In this document: positions 18,715-26,931 of the stretch, in pieces
How positions within the stretch are numbered: the first letter of the stretch is position 1
Layout: each line of letters starts with the position of its first letter
Origin: an uncultured Steroidobacter sp.
Lineage (GTDB): Bacteria; Pseudomonadota; Gammaproteobacteria; Steroidobacterales; Steroidobacteraceae
DNA: 64,000 bases
NCBI RefSeq assembly: GCF_937958065.1
Contig: NZ_CALFXI010000111.1
Span: 65,259 to 129,258, forward strand
Reading direction: 5' to 3'
Notes under the pieces: generated by a model
The model's database searches: none
What the model was told of the DNA's origin: nothing
What the model saw: only the letters and a program-made list of their open reading frames with translations
Position numbers and translations under genes: made by a program

Positions 18715-19929
18715 ATGAGTATCGAAATCAAGGTTCCGCAATTACCCGAGTCCGTTACCGACGCTACCCTGGTGTCCTGGCACAAGAAGCCCGGCGAGGC
18801 CGTCAGCCGCGATGAGAATCTGGTCGACCTGGAAACCGACAAGGTGGTGCTCGAAGTGCCGGCGCCCTCGGCCGGCGTGATCAAGGAGTTGAAGGTCGAG
18901 AACGGCGCGACCGTCACGAGCGGTCAGGTGCTGGCGATTCTGGAAGCGGGCGAGGGCGCTGTCGCCGCTCCCGCCGCGAAGACTGAAGCCAAGGCTGAAG
19001 CCCCGGCGGAGAAGGCTGCTGCCGCGAGCGGTGGCAAGCTGGCGCCGGCGGCGAAGCGCATGGTCGAAGAGCACAAGCTCGACGCCTCGCAGATCGCTGG
19101 CAGCGGCCGCGACGGCCGCGTGAGCAAGGGCGATGTGATTCAGCACATGGCGGGCAAGTCGGCGCCGGCGGAAGCGAAGGCTCCCGCCAAGCATGCTCCG
19201 GCGGTCAAGTTGCCGGCACCGGTGGGCTCGCGCACTGAGCAGCGCGTGCCGATGACGCGTCTGCGCGCTCGTATCGCCGAGCGTTTGATCCAGGCGCAGT
19301 CCACTGCGGCGATGCTGACGACGTTCAACGAAGTCGACCTGACGGCGGTGAACGAGATCCGTGCCCGCTACAAGGACAAGTTCGAGAAGGCGCACGGCGT
19401 GAAGCTGGGCTTCAGCTCGTTCTTCATCAAGGCGGCGATCGAAGCGCTGCGCAAGTTCCCGGCGGTGAACGCGTCCATCGACGGCAACGACATCGTCTAT
19501 CACGAGTTCTATGACATCGGCGTCGCCGTCTCCACCGATCGTGGCCTGATGGTGCCGGTGATCCGCAACGCCGAGTCCCTGAGCTTCGCCGATCTCGAAC
19601 AGGCCGTGGGCGACTATGCCAAGAAGGCGCGCGACGGCTCGATCTCCCTGGAAGAGCTGACCGGCGGCACGTTCACCATCACCAACGGCGGCGTGTTCGG
19701 CTCGCTGATGTCGACGCCCATCCTGAATCCGCCGCAGGTCGCCATCCTCGGCATGCACAAGATCCAGGAGCGGCCGATGGTGGTCGACGGCGAAATCAAG
19801 ATCCGCCCGATGATGTATCTCGCGCTCACTTACGACCATCGCATCGTCGATGGCCGCGAGTCGGTGCAGTTCCTGGTGGCGATCAAGGAAGCGCTGGAAG
19901 ATCCGGCGCGGCTGCTGCTGCAGCTGTAA
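18715..19929 (+). CDS. sucB: Dihydrolipoyllysine-residue succinyltransferase (E2)
   Basis: A 404-residue core enzyme of the 2-oxoglutarate dehydrogenase complex. The N-terminal lipoyl domain carries the acceptor lysine K43 in ETDKVVLEV, followed by an Ala/Lys/Pro-rich linker. A peripheral subunit-binding domain lies near 105-145 (LAPAAKRMVEEH, GSGRDGRVSKGDV). The catalytic domain contains the active-site H375 and D379 in DHRIVDG. The ATG at 18715 follows AGGA; a GTG one codon upstream is unlikely. It lies 28 bp after sucA, consistent with cotranscription. Confidence 0.97.
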   Translation: MSIEIKVPQLPESVTDATLVSWHKKPGEAVSRDENLVDLETDKVVLEVPAPSAGVIKELKVENGATVTSGQVLAILEAGEGAVAAPAAKTEAKAEAPAEKAAAASGGKLAPAAKRMVEEHKLDASQIAGSGRDGRVSKGDVIQHMAGKSAPAEAKAPAKHAPAVKLPAPVGSRTEQRVPMTRLRARIAERLIQAQSTAAMLTTFNEVDLTAVNEIRARYKDKFEKAHGVKLGFSSFFIKAAIEALRKFPAVNASIDGNDIVYHEFYDIGVAVSTDRGLMVPVIRNAESLSFADLEQAVGDYAKKARDGSISLEELTGGTFTITNGGVFGSLMSTPILNPPQVAILGMHKIQERPMVVDGEIKIRPMMYLALTYDHRIVDGRESVQFLVAIKEALEDPARLLLQL

Positions 19930-19964
19930 CCCGCCGCAGTGACTATCGACCCATGACTACTGCG

Positions 19965-19990
19965 TGGGGCGCTGCGCTTGCAGCGCCCCA
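19965..19990 (+). other. Strong hairpin between sucB and lpd
   Basis: An 11-bp perfect stem (TGGGGCGCTGC and its complement) with a GCTT loop, located 35 bp after the sucB stop and 45 bp before the lpd start. No T-tract follows, so it is more likely a processing, attenuating or mRNA-stabilising element than a full terminator. Confidence 0.5.
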
Positions 19991-20035
19991 GCTCGTCCCC
20001 ATTTCCTGTCCAAAGAAAGAATTCGCGGAGCTCTC

Positions 20036-21460
20036 ATGTCCCAATACGACGTCATCGTCATCGGCGGTGGTCCCGCCGGTTATCCCGCCGCCATCCGCGC
20101 CGGCCAGAACAAGCTCAAGGTCGCGTGCATCGATGAGTGGGTGAACAAAGACGGCTCGTATGCCTTCGGCGGCACCTGTCTGAACGCTGGCTGCATTCCC
20201 TCCAAAGCGCTGCTCGAAAGCTCCGAGCTGGTGCATCGTGCGCAGCACGAGTTTGCCGTGCACGGCATCAAGGTCGGCGACGTGTCGGTCGACGTGGCGA
20301 CGATGCAGAAGCGTCGCGCCGGTATCGTGAAGGCCTCGACTCAGGGCATCAGCGCGCTGTTCAAGGCCGCCGGCGTCACCGGTCTGCAGGGCCACGGCAA
20401 GCTGCTCAAGGGCAACAAGGTCGAGTTCACGGGCAAGGACGGCAAGAAAGAAGAGCTGACCGCCAAGCACGTCATTCTCGCCTCCGGCTCCTCGCCGACC
20501 GAATTGAAGAGCGTGCCGTTCGACGGCAAGCAGATCGTCGACTCGTGGGGCGCGCTGGAATTCGATAGCGTTCCGAAGCGTCTGTGCGTGGTGGGCGCCG
20601 GCGTGATCGGTCTGGAGCTGGGCAGCGTGTGGCGTCGCCTGGGCTCGGAAGTGGTCGTGCTCGAAGCGCTCGATACGTTCCTGCCGGCGGCCGACGGTGC
20701 CGTTGCCAAGGAAGCGCTCAAGCACTTCAAGAAGCTCGGCCTCGACATTCGCCTGGGCGCGAAGGTCAGCGGCGCCGACAAGTCGGCCAGCGGCGTGAAG
20801 CTGAAGTACACCGATGCCAAGGGCGAGCAGACGCTCGAAGTCGACAAGGTGGTGGTCGCGATCGGCCGTCGTCCGTTCACCAAGGACCTGCTCGGCGAGG
20901 GCACCGGCGTGCAGATCGACGAGCGCGGCTTCATCAAGGTCGATCACGACTGCAGGACCGATGCGGCCAATGTCTGGGCGGTCGGTGACGTGGTGCGCGG
21001 CCCGATGCTCGCGCACAAGGGCAAGGAAGAGGGCGTGATGGTCGCCGACCTGATCGCCGGCAAGGTCGCCGAAGTGAATTACAAGACCATTCCTTCCGTC
21101 ATCTACACGGCGCCCGAGATCGCCTGGGTCGGCCAGACCGAAGAGGAAGTGAAGAAGAGCGGCCGCGAGTACAAGGTCGGCTCGTTCCCGTTCATGGCGA
21201 GCGGCCGCGCCCGCGCGATGGAATCGATCGCCGGCTTCGCCAAGGTCGTCGCCGCCAAGGATGACGACGAGATCCTGGGCGTGCACATCATCGGCCCGAT
21301 GGCCGGCGAGCTGATCGCCGAAGCGGTGCTGGCGATGGAGTACTCGGCGAGCACCGAGGACCTGCAGCGTACCATCCACGCGCACCCGACCCTGTCCGAG
21401 GCCGTGCACGAGGCGGCGCTGAACGCGGACAAGATCGCGATCGACTTCCCGAACCGTTGA
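20036..21460 (+). CDS. lpdA: Dihydrolipoyl dehydrogenase (E3)
   Basis: A 474-residue FAD/NAD enzyme that reoxidises dihydrolipoyl groups of the 2-oxoglutarate and related complexes. The ATG at 20036 is followed by the FAD-binding strand YDVIVIGGGPAGYPAAI. The redox disulfide is C48/C53 in GGTCLNAGCIPSK. The NAD-binding fold reads VVGAGVIGLELGSVWRRLG, and the C-terminal HAHPTLSEAVHEAAL carries the catalytic His and Glu. Upstream codons to 19964 are open but lie across the hairpin and are not homologous-looking. It is the last gene of the sucAB-lpd cluster. Confidence 0.97.
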   Translation: MSQYDVIVIGGGPAGYPAAIRAGQNKLKVACIDEWVNKDGSYAFGGTCLNAGCIPSKALLESSELVHRAQHEFAVHGIKVGDVSVDVATMQKRRAGIVKASTQGISALFKAAGVTGLQGHGKLLKGNKVEFTGKDGKKEELTAKHVILASGSSPTELKSVPFDGKQIVDSWGALEFDSVPKRLCVVGAGVIGLELGSVWRRLGSEVVVLEALDTFLPAADGAVAKEALKHFKKLGLDIRLGAKVSGADKSASGVKLKYTDAKGEQTLEVDKVVVAIGRRPFTKDLLGEGTGVQIDERGFIKVDHDCRTDAANVWAVGDVVRGPMLAHKGKEEGVMVADLIAGKVAEVNYKTIPSVIYTAPEIAWVGQTEEEVKKSGREYKVGSFPFMASGRARAMESIAGFAKVVAAKDDDEILGVHIIGPMAGELIAEAVLAMEYSASTEDLQRTIHAHPTLSEAVHEAALNADKIAIDFPNR

Positions 21461-21467
21461 GCCCAGC

Positions 21468-21494
21468 GGGGGACAGATTGCAAATCTGTCCCCC
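21468..21494. repeat. REP-like palindrome
   Basis: A perfect 12-bp inverted repeat (GGGGGACAGATT and AATCTGTCCCCC) around a 3-nt loop, just after the lpd stop. The arms end in a C-run rather than a T-run, so it is not a standard terminator. GGGGACAGATT-type palindromes are a recurring intergenic element in many gammaproteobacteria and are associated with RAYT-type REP families. Only one copy is seen in this window. Confidence 0.6.
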
Positions 21495-21527
21495 AACTCC
21501 TGCCGGCGCATCGGCTATTCTCGGCCG

Positions 21528-22865
21528 ATGCAGGACTCCCACGATCCTTCGGCCGTCCGGGCCAGCAATCCCGACGCGCTGTTGTCCCGCGAGCTCGGCA
21601 CCCGCCAGCTGGCGGCGAACATCTTCAATTACACGGTGGGCAGCGGCATTTTCGTGCTGCCGGCGACCGCCGTCCTGGAGCTCGGCACCGCCGCGCCGCT
21701 CGCTTATCTGGTCTGCGCCATCATCATCGGCCTGGTCGTCATGTGTTTTGCCGAAGCAGGCAGCCGGGTCTCGTCCAGCGGCGGACCGTATGCGTATGTG
21801 GAAACGGCGCTCGGGCCGATGTGGGGCTTCGTGGCCGGCTGCCTGGTCCTCGCCACCGGGACTTCCGCCGCGGCCGCAATTTTCAGTGTGCTGGCGGGTT
21901 CGATTCTGACGCTGACACCGGTCGGCTCGGTTTGGGCGAATCGGGTGCTCGTGGTGTTGCTGGTCGGTGCGCTGGTTGCGATCAACTATCGGGGGGTGAG
22001 AACCGGGGCGCGCGTTCTCGAGACGGTGACCGTGGCCAAATTGTTACCGCTGCTCGCGTTCGTGGCGATCGGTGTGTTCTTCATCGAGCCGTCGAATCTG
22101 GCCTGGAGTGCCGTGCCCGACGCGAGCTCGGTGTTGAGCACCGCGGGCATCGTGATCTTCGCGTTCTCGGGCATCGAAGGCTCGCTGATGCCGAGCGGCG
22201 AGGTGAAGAATCCGTCGAAGGCAGTGCCGCGCGCCGCGTTCCTGGCGCTGGGCGCGGCGACGCTGTTGTACCTGGCGATTCAATTCGTCGCACTGGGCGT
22301 CATGGGCCTGGACCTCGCGCTCGATCAGAAAACACCGCTCGCGAGCGCCGCCAACGCCATCGTCGGTCCGGTCGGCCGCACCATCCTGGTCGTGGGTGCG
22401 GCGATTTCGATGTTCGGCTACCTGAGCGCGAACGTCATGTCCGAGCCACGCGGTTTGTTTGCAATGAGCCGCGACGGCTTCCTGCCGCGAATCCTCAAGT
22501 CGGTCCACCCGACGTTTCACAGCCCGCACAAGGCGATCGTCATCTACGGCGTGATCGTCGCCTCGATTGCATTGTCCGGCACGTTCAGAACGCTCGCGAT
22601 CTTTGCGAATCTGTCGGCGTTGACCCTTTATTTCCTGTGCGCGGTGGCAGCGCTGGTACTGCGGCAGAAGGACGTGCGCACCGATGGCGAGCCGTATCTG
22701 ACGCCGGGTGGACCGCTGGTGCCGATCGCAACCTGTTTGTCGCTGGCCTGGCTGTTCTCTGAGACGGTCACGCTGGAGCAATTCGTCGCGCTGGTGTTGC
22801 TGCTGGTGGTGGTGTTCGCTCTTTATGGTCTCAGAGCGTGGCGATTGAAGGCGCGGACGGCGTAA
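21528..22865 (+). CDS. APC-family amino acid permease
   Basis: A 445-residue inner-membrane transporter with about 12 predicted helices. The first unwound helix carries the amine-binding signature (NIFNYTVGSGIFVLPAT), SSGGPYAYVETALGPMWGF follows in helix 3, and FAFSGIEGSLMPSGEVKNPSK is the conserved helix-6 region of the APC superfamily. The helices have few charges and the C-terminal half shows paired helices (LVPIATCLSLAWLFSE). It probably imports or exchanges an amino acid or polyamine. The substrate cannot be read from sequence. It is a single gene after the REP-like element. Confidence 0.88.
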   Translation: MQDSHDPSAVRASNPDALLSRELGTRQLAANIFNYTVGSGIFVLPATAVLELGTAAPLAYLVCAIIIGLVVMCFAEAGSRVSSSGGPYAYVETALGPMWGFVAGCLVLATGTSAAAAIFSVLAGSILTLTPVGSVWANRVLVVLLVGALVAINYRGVRTGARVLETVTVAKLLPLLAFVAIGVFFIEPSNLAWSAVPDASSVLSTAGIVIFAFSGIEGSLMPSGEVKNPSKAVPRAAFLALGAATLLYLAIQFVALGVMGLDLALDQKTPLASAANAIVGPVGRTILVVGAAISMFGYLSANVMSEPRGLFAMSRDGFLPRILKSVHPTFHSPHKAIVIYGVIVASIALSGTFRTLAIFANLSALTLYFLCAVAALVLRQKDVRTDGEPYLTPGGPLVPIATCLSLAWLFSETVTLEQFVALVLLLVVVFALYGLRAWRLKARTA

Positions 22866-22886
22866 GTCGCTGCCCGCGGCTTGGGG

Positions 22887-23369
22887 CTAAGTAAACGACG
22901 GCACGCGAGCGCCCACGGGCGCCGATCGAACCCAACGCTGAAAATCGGCGGTCGCACGACCTTCCTCCGGCGCCCAACTCGCAAACTCCGCGGCGGTGGC
23001 TGGATCGTACGGTCCTTCTTTGACTTCGACGAACGAGGCGCCGTCGGTCAACACCAGCAGCGTGTGCCAGGTCGCTTGCGGCAGCTCGAAGGCCAGATTC
23101 GGCGTGCCCTCGCCAACGACACTGCGCTGCGTGATCGTTCCTTCGGCGTCGAACACCACCACTTCGAATTGCCCGCGCACGACCGTACACAGCTCCGACT
23201 TGGTCAGGTGCCGGTGCGGGCGAATGTATGAATCGCTGTGAGCGACCACGACGAAGCGCTGCACGAGATCGCTCGGCGAGCTGTGCAGATTGTGATGAGC
23301 CCGCCGGCGCGGGCTGGCCGCGGCCTTGGCGGTCATTTCATCGAGCAGGGCGTTGGAAACGAGTTTCAT
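22887..23369 (-). CDS. WbuC-family cupin metalloprotein
   Basis: A 160-residue cupin. The beta-barrel core reads RAHHNLHSSPSDLVQRF, then YIRPHRHLTKSELCTVVRGQFEVVVFD and WHTLLVLTDGASFVEVKEGPYD, giving the PHRH and E residues for a bound metal and the late HT position. This matches the WbuC fold family, found mostly in O-antigen clusters and of unknown reaction. Here the gene lies 3 bp downstream of relA in the same direction, so it is probably read through from relA rather than from a polysaccharide promoter. Membership is confident, function open. Confidence 0.8.
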   Translation of the reverse strand: MKLVSNALLDEMTAKAAASPRRRAHHNLHSSPSDLVQRFVVVAHSDSYIRPHRHLTKSELCTVVRGQFEVVVFDAEGTITQRSVVGEGTPNLAFELPQATWHTLLVLTDGASFVEVKEGPYDPATAAEFASWAPEEGRATADFQRWVRSAPVGARVPSFT

Positions 23370-23372
23370 GGT

Positions 23373-25541
23373 TCAGACCTTGCGTCGGGCGCTCAACACG
23401 TTGGGCAGGCCCTGGATGCGCGCCAGCACGCGCGACAGCTCTTCCAGGTCGTGCACGGTGATTTTCAGGTTCATGTCGGCGATGTCGTCCGCCTCGTGCG
23501 TCAACGTGTTCATGGCGTGAATGTTGATCTTCGTGTCGGCGAGAATTGCCGTCACGTCGCGCAGCAGGCCGCGCCGATCGTACGCTCGAACGTTGATATC
23601 GACCGGGAACGCACGGTCGCCTCCGGTGCCCCATTCGACCGGAATGACACGCTCCGGATTGGCCGCGGCCAGGCGCTTGAAGTTGGCGCAGTCGTCGCGA
23701 TGGATGCTGACGCCGCGGCCGAGCGTGATGTAACCGGCGATCGGCTCCGGCGGCACCGGGCTGCAGCACCCGGCGAAGTTCGACAACAGATCTTCGACGC
23801 CGTCGATGGTGATGCCCGAAGCTTTCTTCGGCTCGGCGGTCGGCCGGCGCACGATTGGAGTCGGCAATTCCTGCGGCTTGGCGCGACGCTGCACGGCGCC
23901 GCTGATCTGCGCGGCGTTGATCTCGCCTTCGCCGATGGCGCGATACAGCTGATCGGCGTTGTCGAAATTGAACTCGCTGATCAGCTCCGGCAGGGTCACC
24001 GAGTGGATCGCGAGACGCTGCAATTCGCGTTCGAGAATCTGCCGGCCCTGCTGGGTATTCTGTTGCTCGTCGAGCTTGCGGAAGAACGAGCGGACCTTGT
24101 TCCGGTTGCGCGGCGAGGCGAGATAGCCGAGCGAGGGCACCAGCCAGTCGCGGCTCGGATTGAGCTGCTTGCCGGTGATGATCTCGACCTGGTCGCCGTT
24201 GTGCAGGACCTGGTTGAGCGGCACCATGCGCCCGTTGACCTTCGCGCCCCGGCAGCGATGGCCCAGATCCGTATGCACGTGATAAGCGAAGTCGAGCGGC
24301 GTCGCGCCTCGCGGCAGATCGACTACCTCGCCGCGCGGTGAGATGGCGTAGACGCGATCCTCGAAGAGCTCCGAGCGCACCCGATCCAGAAATTCGCCTT
24401 CGGTTTCCTCGCTGCGTTCGGTGGGCTCGAGCACCTGCCGCAGCCAGACGATTTTCTGCTCGTAGGCCGGATTGGCTTTGCCGCCTTCCTTGTAGCGCCA
24501 GTGGGCCGCGACGCCGAGCTCGGCATGAGCATGCATCTCGCGCGTGCGGATCTGAACTTCCAGCGGCAGCTTGCCCGGACCGATGACGGCCGTGTGCAGC
24601 GAGCGATACAGATTGTCCTTGGGCGTGGCGATGTAATCGTCGAACTCGCCCGGAATGTACGGCCACATTCCATGCACGATGCCGAGCACGGCATAGCAGT
24701 CGGCGATGCTGTCCACGAGCACACGCACGGCGCGCACGTCGTAGAGCTGATCGAACTGCAGGCCCTTGCGATGCATCTTCCGCCAGATGCTGTAGATGTG
24801 CTTGGGGCGGCCGGCGATGTCGGCGTTGGGGATGTGCGCCTTGTCGAGCTCCTTGCGCAGCAGCTCGATGACTTCGCCGATGTAACGCTCGCGATCGATG
24901 CGCTTGGAGGCGAGCCAGCCGGCGATGGTCTTGTAGCTCTCCGGGTCGAGGTAGCGGAAGCTCAGGTCCTCCAGCTCCCATTTCAATTGCCACACACCCA
25001 GGCGATTGGCGAGCGGGGCATACACCTCACGCGTCTCATAGGCGAGGCGCTCGCGCTCGGCCGCCGGTGCGTCCTTGCTGTCGCGCAGCTGTTGCAATTG
25101 AGCGGCGAGTTTCACGAGCACCAGTCGCGGATCGGTGACGATGGCGAGCAGCATCTTGCGCAGGCCTTCGGCCTGGTTGCTCGACAGCGCTGGGGCGCCG
25201 CGTCCGCCCGTGCTGGTCGGAATGCTGATGTTCAGCGAGCCCAGCCGCTGCAATTCGGTGGCGATCCGATTGGCCGGCGCGCTGACCGTCTCGATGGCCT
25301 GCTCTGGCGTGATCACCTCGGCTTCCAGCAACGGCAGCAGCAGGGCGCCGCCGAGGATGTCGTCGTCATCGGTCAGGGTGACCAGGATGTCGACGATGGC
25401 CTGCGCACGCGCCAGCGCGGCCGGCGCTTTGGGCTGATCTTCGCCGACCGTGGCCGCCAGTTTTGCCAGCAGCTCGCGGGCCCGGCGGCGGGCATTCGCG
25501 GTCTGCTCGGTGTCGGATGCAGCGTCGTCGACGGAAGGCAT
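23373..25541 (-). CDS. relA: GTP pyrophosphokinase RelA (monofunctional type)
   Basis: A 722-residue (p)ppGpp synthetase from the ATG at 25541. The N-terminal hydrolase-like domain lacks the HDxxED metal motif (DDDDILGGALLLPLLEAEV in its place), so hydrolysis is not expected. The synthetase domain has GRPKHIYSIWRKM, YDVRAVRVLV and the acidic EFDDYIA, the E-x-D-D signature of RelA rather than SpoT. TGS (VYAISPRGEVVDLPRGATPLDFAY), zinc-finger-like (AGCCSPVPPEPIAGYITLG, HRDDC) and C-terminal ACT domains follow. It should bind ribosomes and make the alarmone on amino-acid starvation. It is divergent from ruvC, with about 200 bp between them. Confidence 0.95.
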   Translation of the reverse strand: MPSVDDAASDTEQTANARRRARELLAKLAATVGEDQPKAPAALARAQAIVDILVTLTDDDDILGGALLLPLLEAEVITPEQAIETVSAPANRIATELQRLGSLNISIPTSTGGRGAPALSSNQAEGLRKMLLAIVTDPRLVLVKLAAQLQQLRDSKDAPAAERERLAYETREVYAPLANRLGVWQLKWELEDLSFRYLDPESYKTIAGWLASKRIDRERYIGEVIELLRKELDKAHIPNADIAGRPKHIYSIWRKMHRKGLQFDQLYDVRAVRVLVDSIADCYAVLGIVHGMWPYIPGEFDDYIATPKDNLYRSLHTAVIGPGKLPLEVQIRTREMHAHAELGVAAHWRYKEGGKANPAYEQKIVWLRQVLEPTERSEETEGEFLDRVRSELFEDRVYAISPRGEVVDLPRGATPLDFAYHVHTDLGHRCRGAKVNGRMVPLNQVLHNGDQVEIITGKQLNPSRDWLVPSLGYLASPRNRNKVRSFFRKLDEQQNTQQGRQILERELQRLAIHSVTLPELISEFNFDNADQLYRAIGEGEINAAQISGAVQRRAKPQELPTPIVRRPTAEPKKASGITIDGVEDLLSNFAGCCSPVPPEPIAGYITLGRGVSIHRDDCANFKRLAAANPERVIPVEWGTGGDRAFPVDINVRAYDRRGLLRDVTAILADTKINIHAMNTLTHEADDIADMNLKITVHDLEELSRVLARIQGLPNVLSARRKV

Positions 25542-25738
25542 GGCAAGCGCGGATCGTGTCGGTTTGTAGCCGTTGCCGGTATCATACCGGCTTCGCAACT
25601 CGAGACCCTCGCGGGTCCAGGCAGAGAGAGTCCTTGCGCAGACACAGGCGGCCGAAAAGTCTCGCCGAGCTCAACCTTGCCCGGGGGGACACGAAGCTAT
25701 CGGCCGCGCTGGTCAGCCTTCGACAGCGTTCCTCGTCA

Positions 25739-26323
25739 GTGACGAGCGAGCCAGCGCCAGCCCCCAGGGTGCGAATCCTGGGTCTGGATCCGGGCTCGTT
25801 GTGCACCGGTTACGCGGTTATAGATATCGGAAGGTTGTGCGACCCAAGGAGCGCGACCGCGTGTATCCCGCGGGAAGCAGGGGCCAAGGTCAGCTATGTG
25901 GTCAGCGGCTCGATCCGCGCCCGGGGCGCCTCGCTCGCCGAGCGCCTGCAGGAAATTTTTGCCGGCGTCGATCAGCTGGCGAACCAGTACCAGCCCGACG
26001 AGGTTGCCATCGAGCGCGTGTTCATGCACCGCAATGCCGACAGCGCGCTGAAGCTCGGGCAGGCGCGAGGCGCGGCGCTGAGTGCGACTTTTGCCGTGCG
26101 CCCTCGTGTTTTTGAGTACGCGCCGCGTGAGGTGAAACTGGCCGTGGTCGGCACCGGTGCCGCTCAGAAGGAACAAGTGCAGTTGATGGTACGACGTTTG
26201 TTGAATCTGTCCGGACGGCTCGGCGCCGACGCAGCCGACGCGTTGGCCATCGCGCTTTGCCACGCGCACTCCCGCAATCTCAACCGCCAGTTGCACCAGC
26301 TCGTCGCAGGCTCGGCGCAATGA
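25739..26323 (+). CDS. ruvC: Crossover junction endodeoxyribonuclease RuvC
   Basis: A Holliday-junction resolvase subunit of about 194 residues from the GTG at 25739, or 184 from a second GTG at 25769; no ATG or good ribosome site helps, so the start is uncertain. Catalytic acids are visible: D in LGLDPGS, E in AIERVFMHRNADSALKLGQARG, and two D in GADAADALAIAL. Compared with the E. coli enzyme there is an insertion of roughly 15 residues (LCDPRSATACIPREAGAK region) between the first strand and the VSYVVSGSI strand. Its stop overlaps the ruvA start (ATGA), the usual ruvCAB arrangement. Confidence 0.93.
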   Translation: MTSEPAPAPRVRILGLDPGSLCTGYAVIDIGRLCDPRSATACIPREAGAKVSYVVSGSIRARGASLAERLQEIFAGVDQLANQYQPDEVAIERVFMHRNADSALKLGQARGAALSATFAVRPRVFEYAPREVKLAVVGTGAAQKEQVQLMVRRLLNLSGRLGADAADALAIALCHAHSRNLNRQLHQLVAGSAQ

Positions 26324-26925
26324 TCGGCTTTCTGCGCGGCAAGCTGACCGCCAAACAACCCCCGCAGCTGGTGATCGACGTGGGCGGCGTCGGGTACGAG
26401 CTGGAAGCGCCCATGTCGACTTTCTATGGGCTGCCGGCGGCCGGCTCGGAGGTGCATGTGTTCACGCACCTGGTGGTCCGGGAGGATGCGCACATCCTGT
26501 TCGGCTTCGGCACCGATCGCGAGCGGCGCCTGTTCCGCGAGCTGCTGAAAGTTTCCAATGTGGGGCCGAAGCTGGCGCTGGCCCTGCTCTCGGGCCTCAC
26601 CGTCGATGCCTTCCTGATGTGCATCGAGGCGCAGGACATCGATACTCTGGTCCGCACCCCGGGCGTGGGCCGCAAGACGGCCGAGCGCCTGGTGGTCGAG
26701 ATGCGCGATCGGGTGAAGGGATTTGGCGACACCGGTCTGGCCGTGCTGCCTACGGGCGGAACCGCCGAGGCTGCCATCGGTCCACAAGCGGAGGCTTTCA
26801 GCGCGCTGGTGGCGCTGGGTTACAAGCCCGCCGAGGTGACGCGGCTGCTGAAGGCGGTGGACGCGTCGGCGCAGACCACCGAGGAAATCATTCGCCGCGC
26901 ACTGCAGGCCGCTGCCAGTCGATAA
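26320..26925 (+). CDS. ruvA: Holliday junction branch migration protein RuvA
   Basis: A 201-residue junction-binding protein that holds the four-way junction while RuvB pumps DNA. MIGFLRGKLTAKQPP begins the OB-fold domain. The two helix-hairpin-helix motifs (VSNVGPKLALALLSG and TPGVGRKTAERLVVEMRD) are in the middle, and the C-terminal domain III (AFSALVALGYKPAEVTRLL), which contacts RuvB, is complete. The start ATG overlaps the ruvC stop by 4 bp; the frame continues upstream in ruvC but this start matches the family. RuvB follows 6 bp later. Confidence 0.97.
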   Translation: MIGFLRGKLTAKQPPQLVIDVGGVGYELEAPMSTFYGLPAAGSEVHVFTHLVVREDAHILFGFGTDRERRLFRELLKVSNVGPKLALALLSGLTVDAFLMCIEAQDIDTLVRTPGVGRKTAERLVVEMRDRVKGFGDTGLAVLPTGGTAEAAIGPQAEAFSALVALGYKPAEVTRLLKAVDASAQTTEEIIRRALQAAASR

Positions 26926-26931
26926 GCAACC

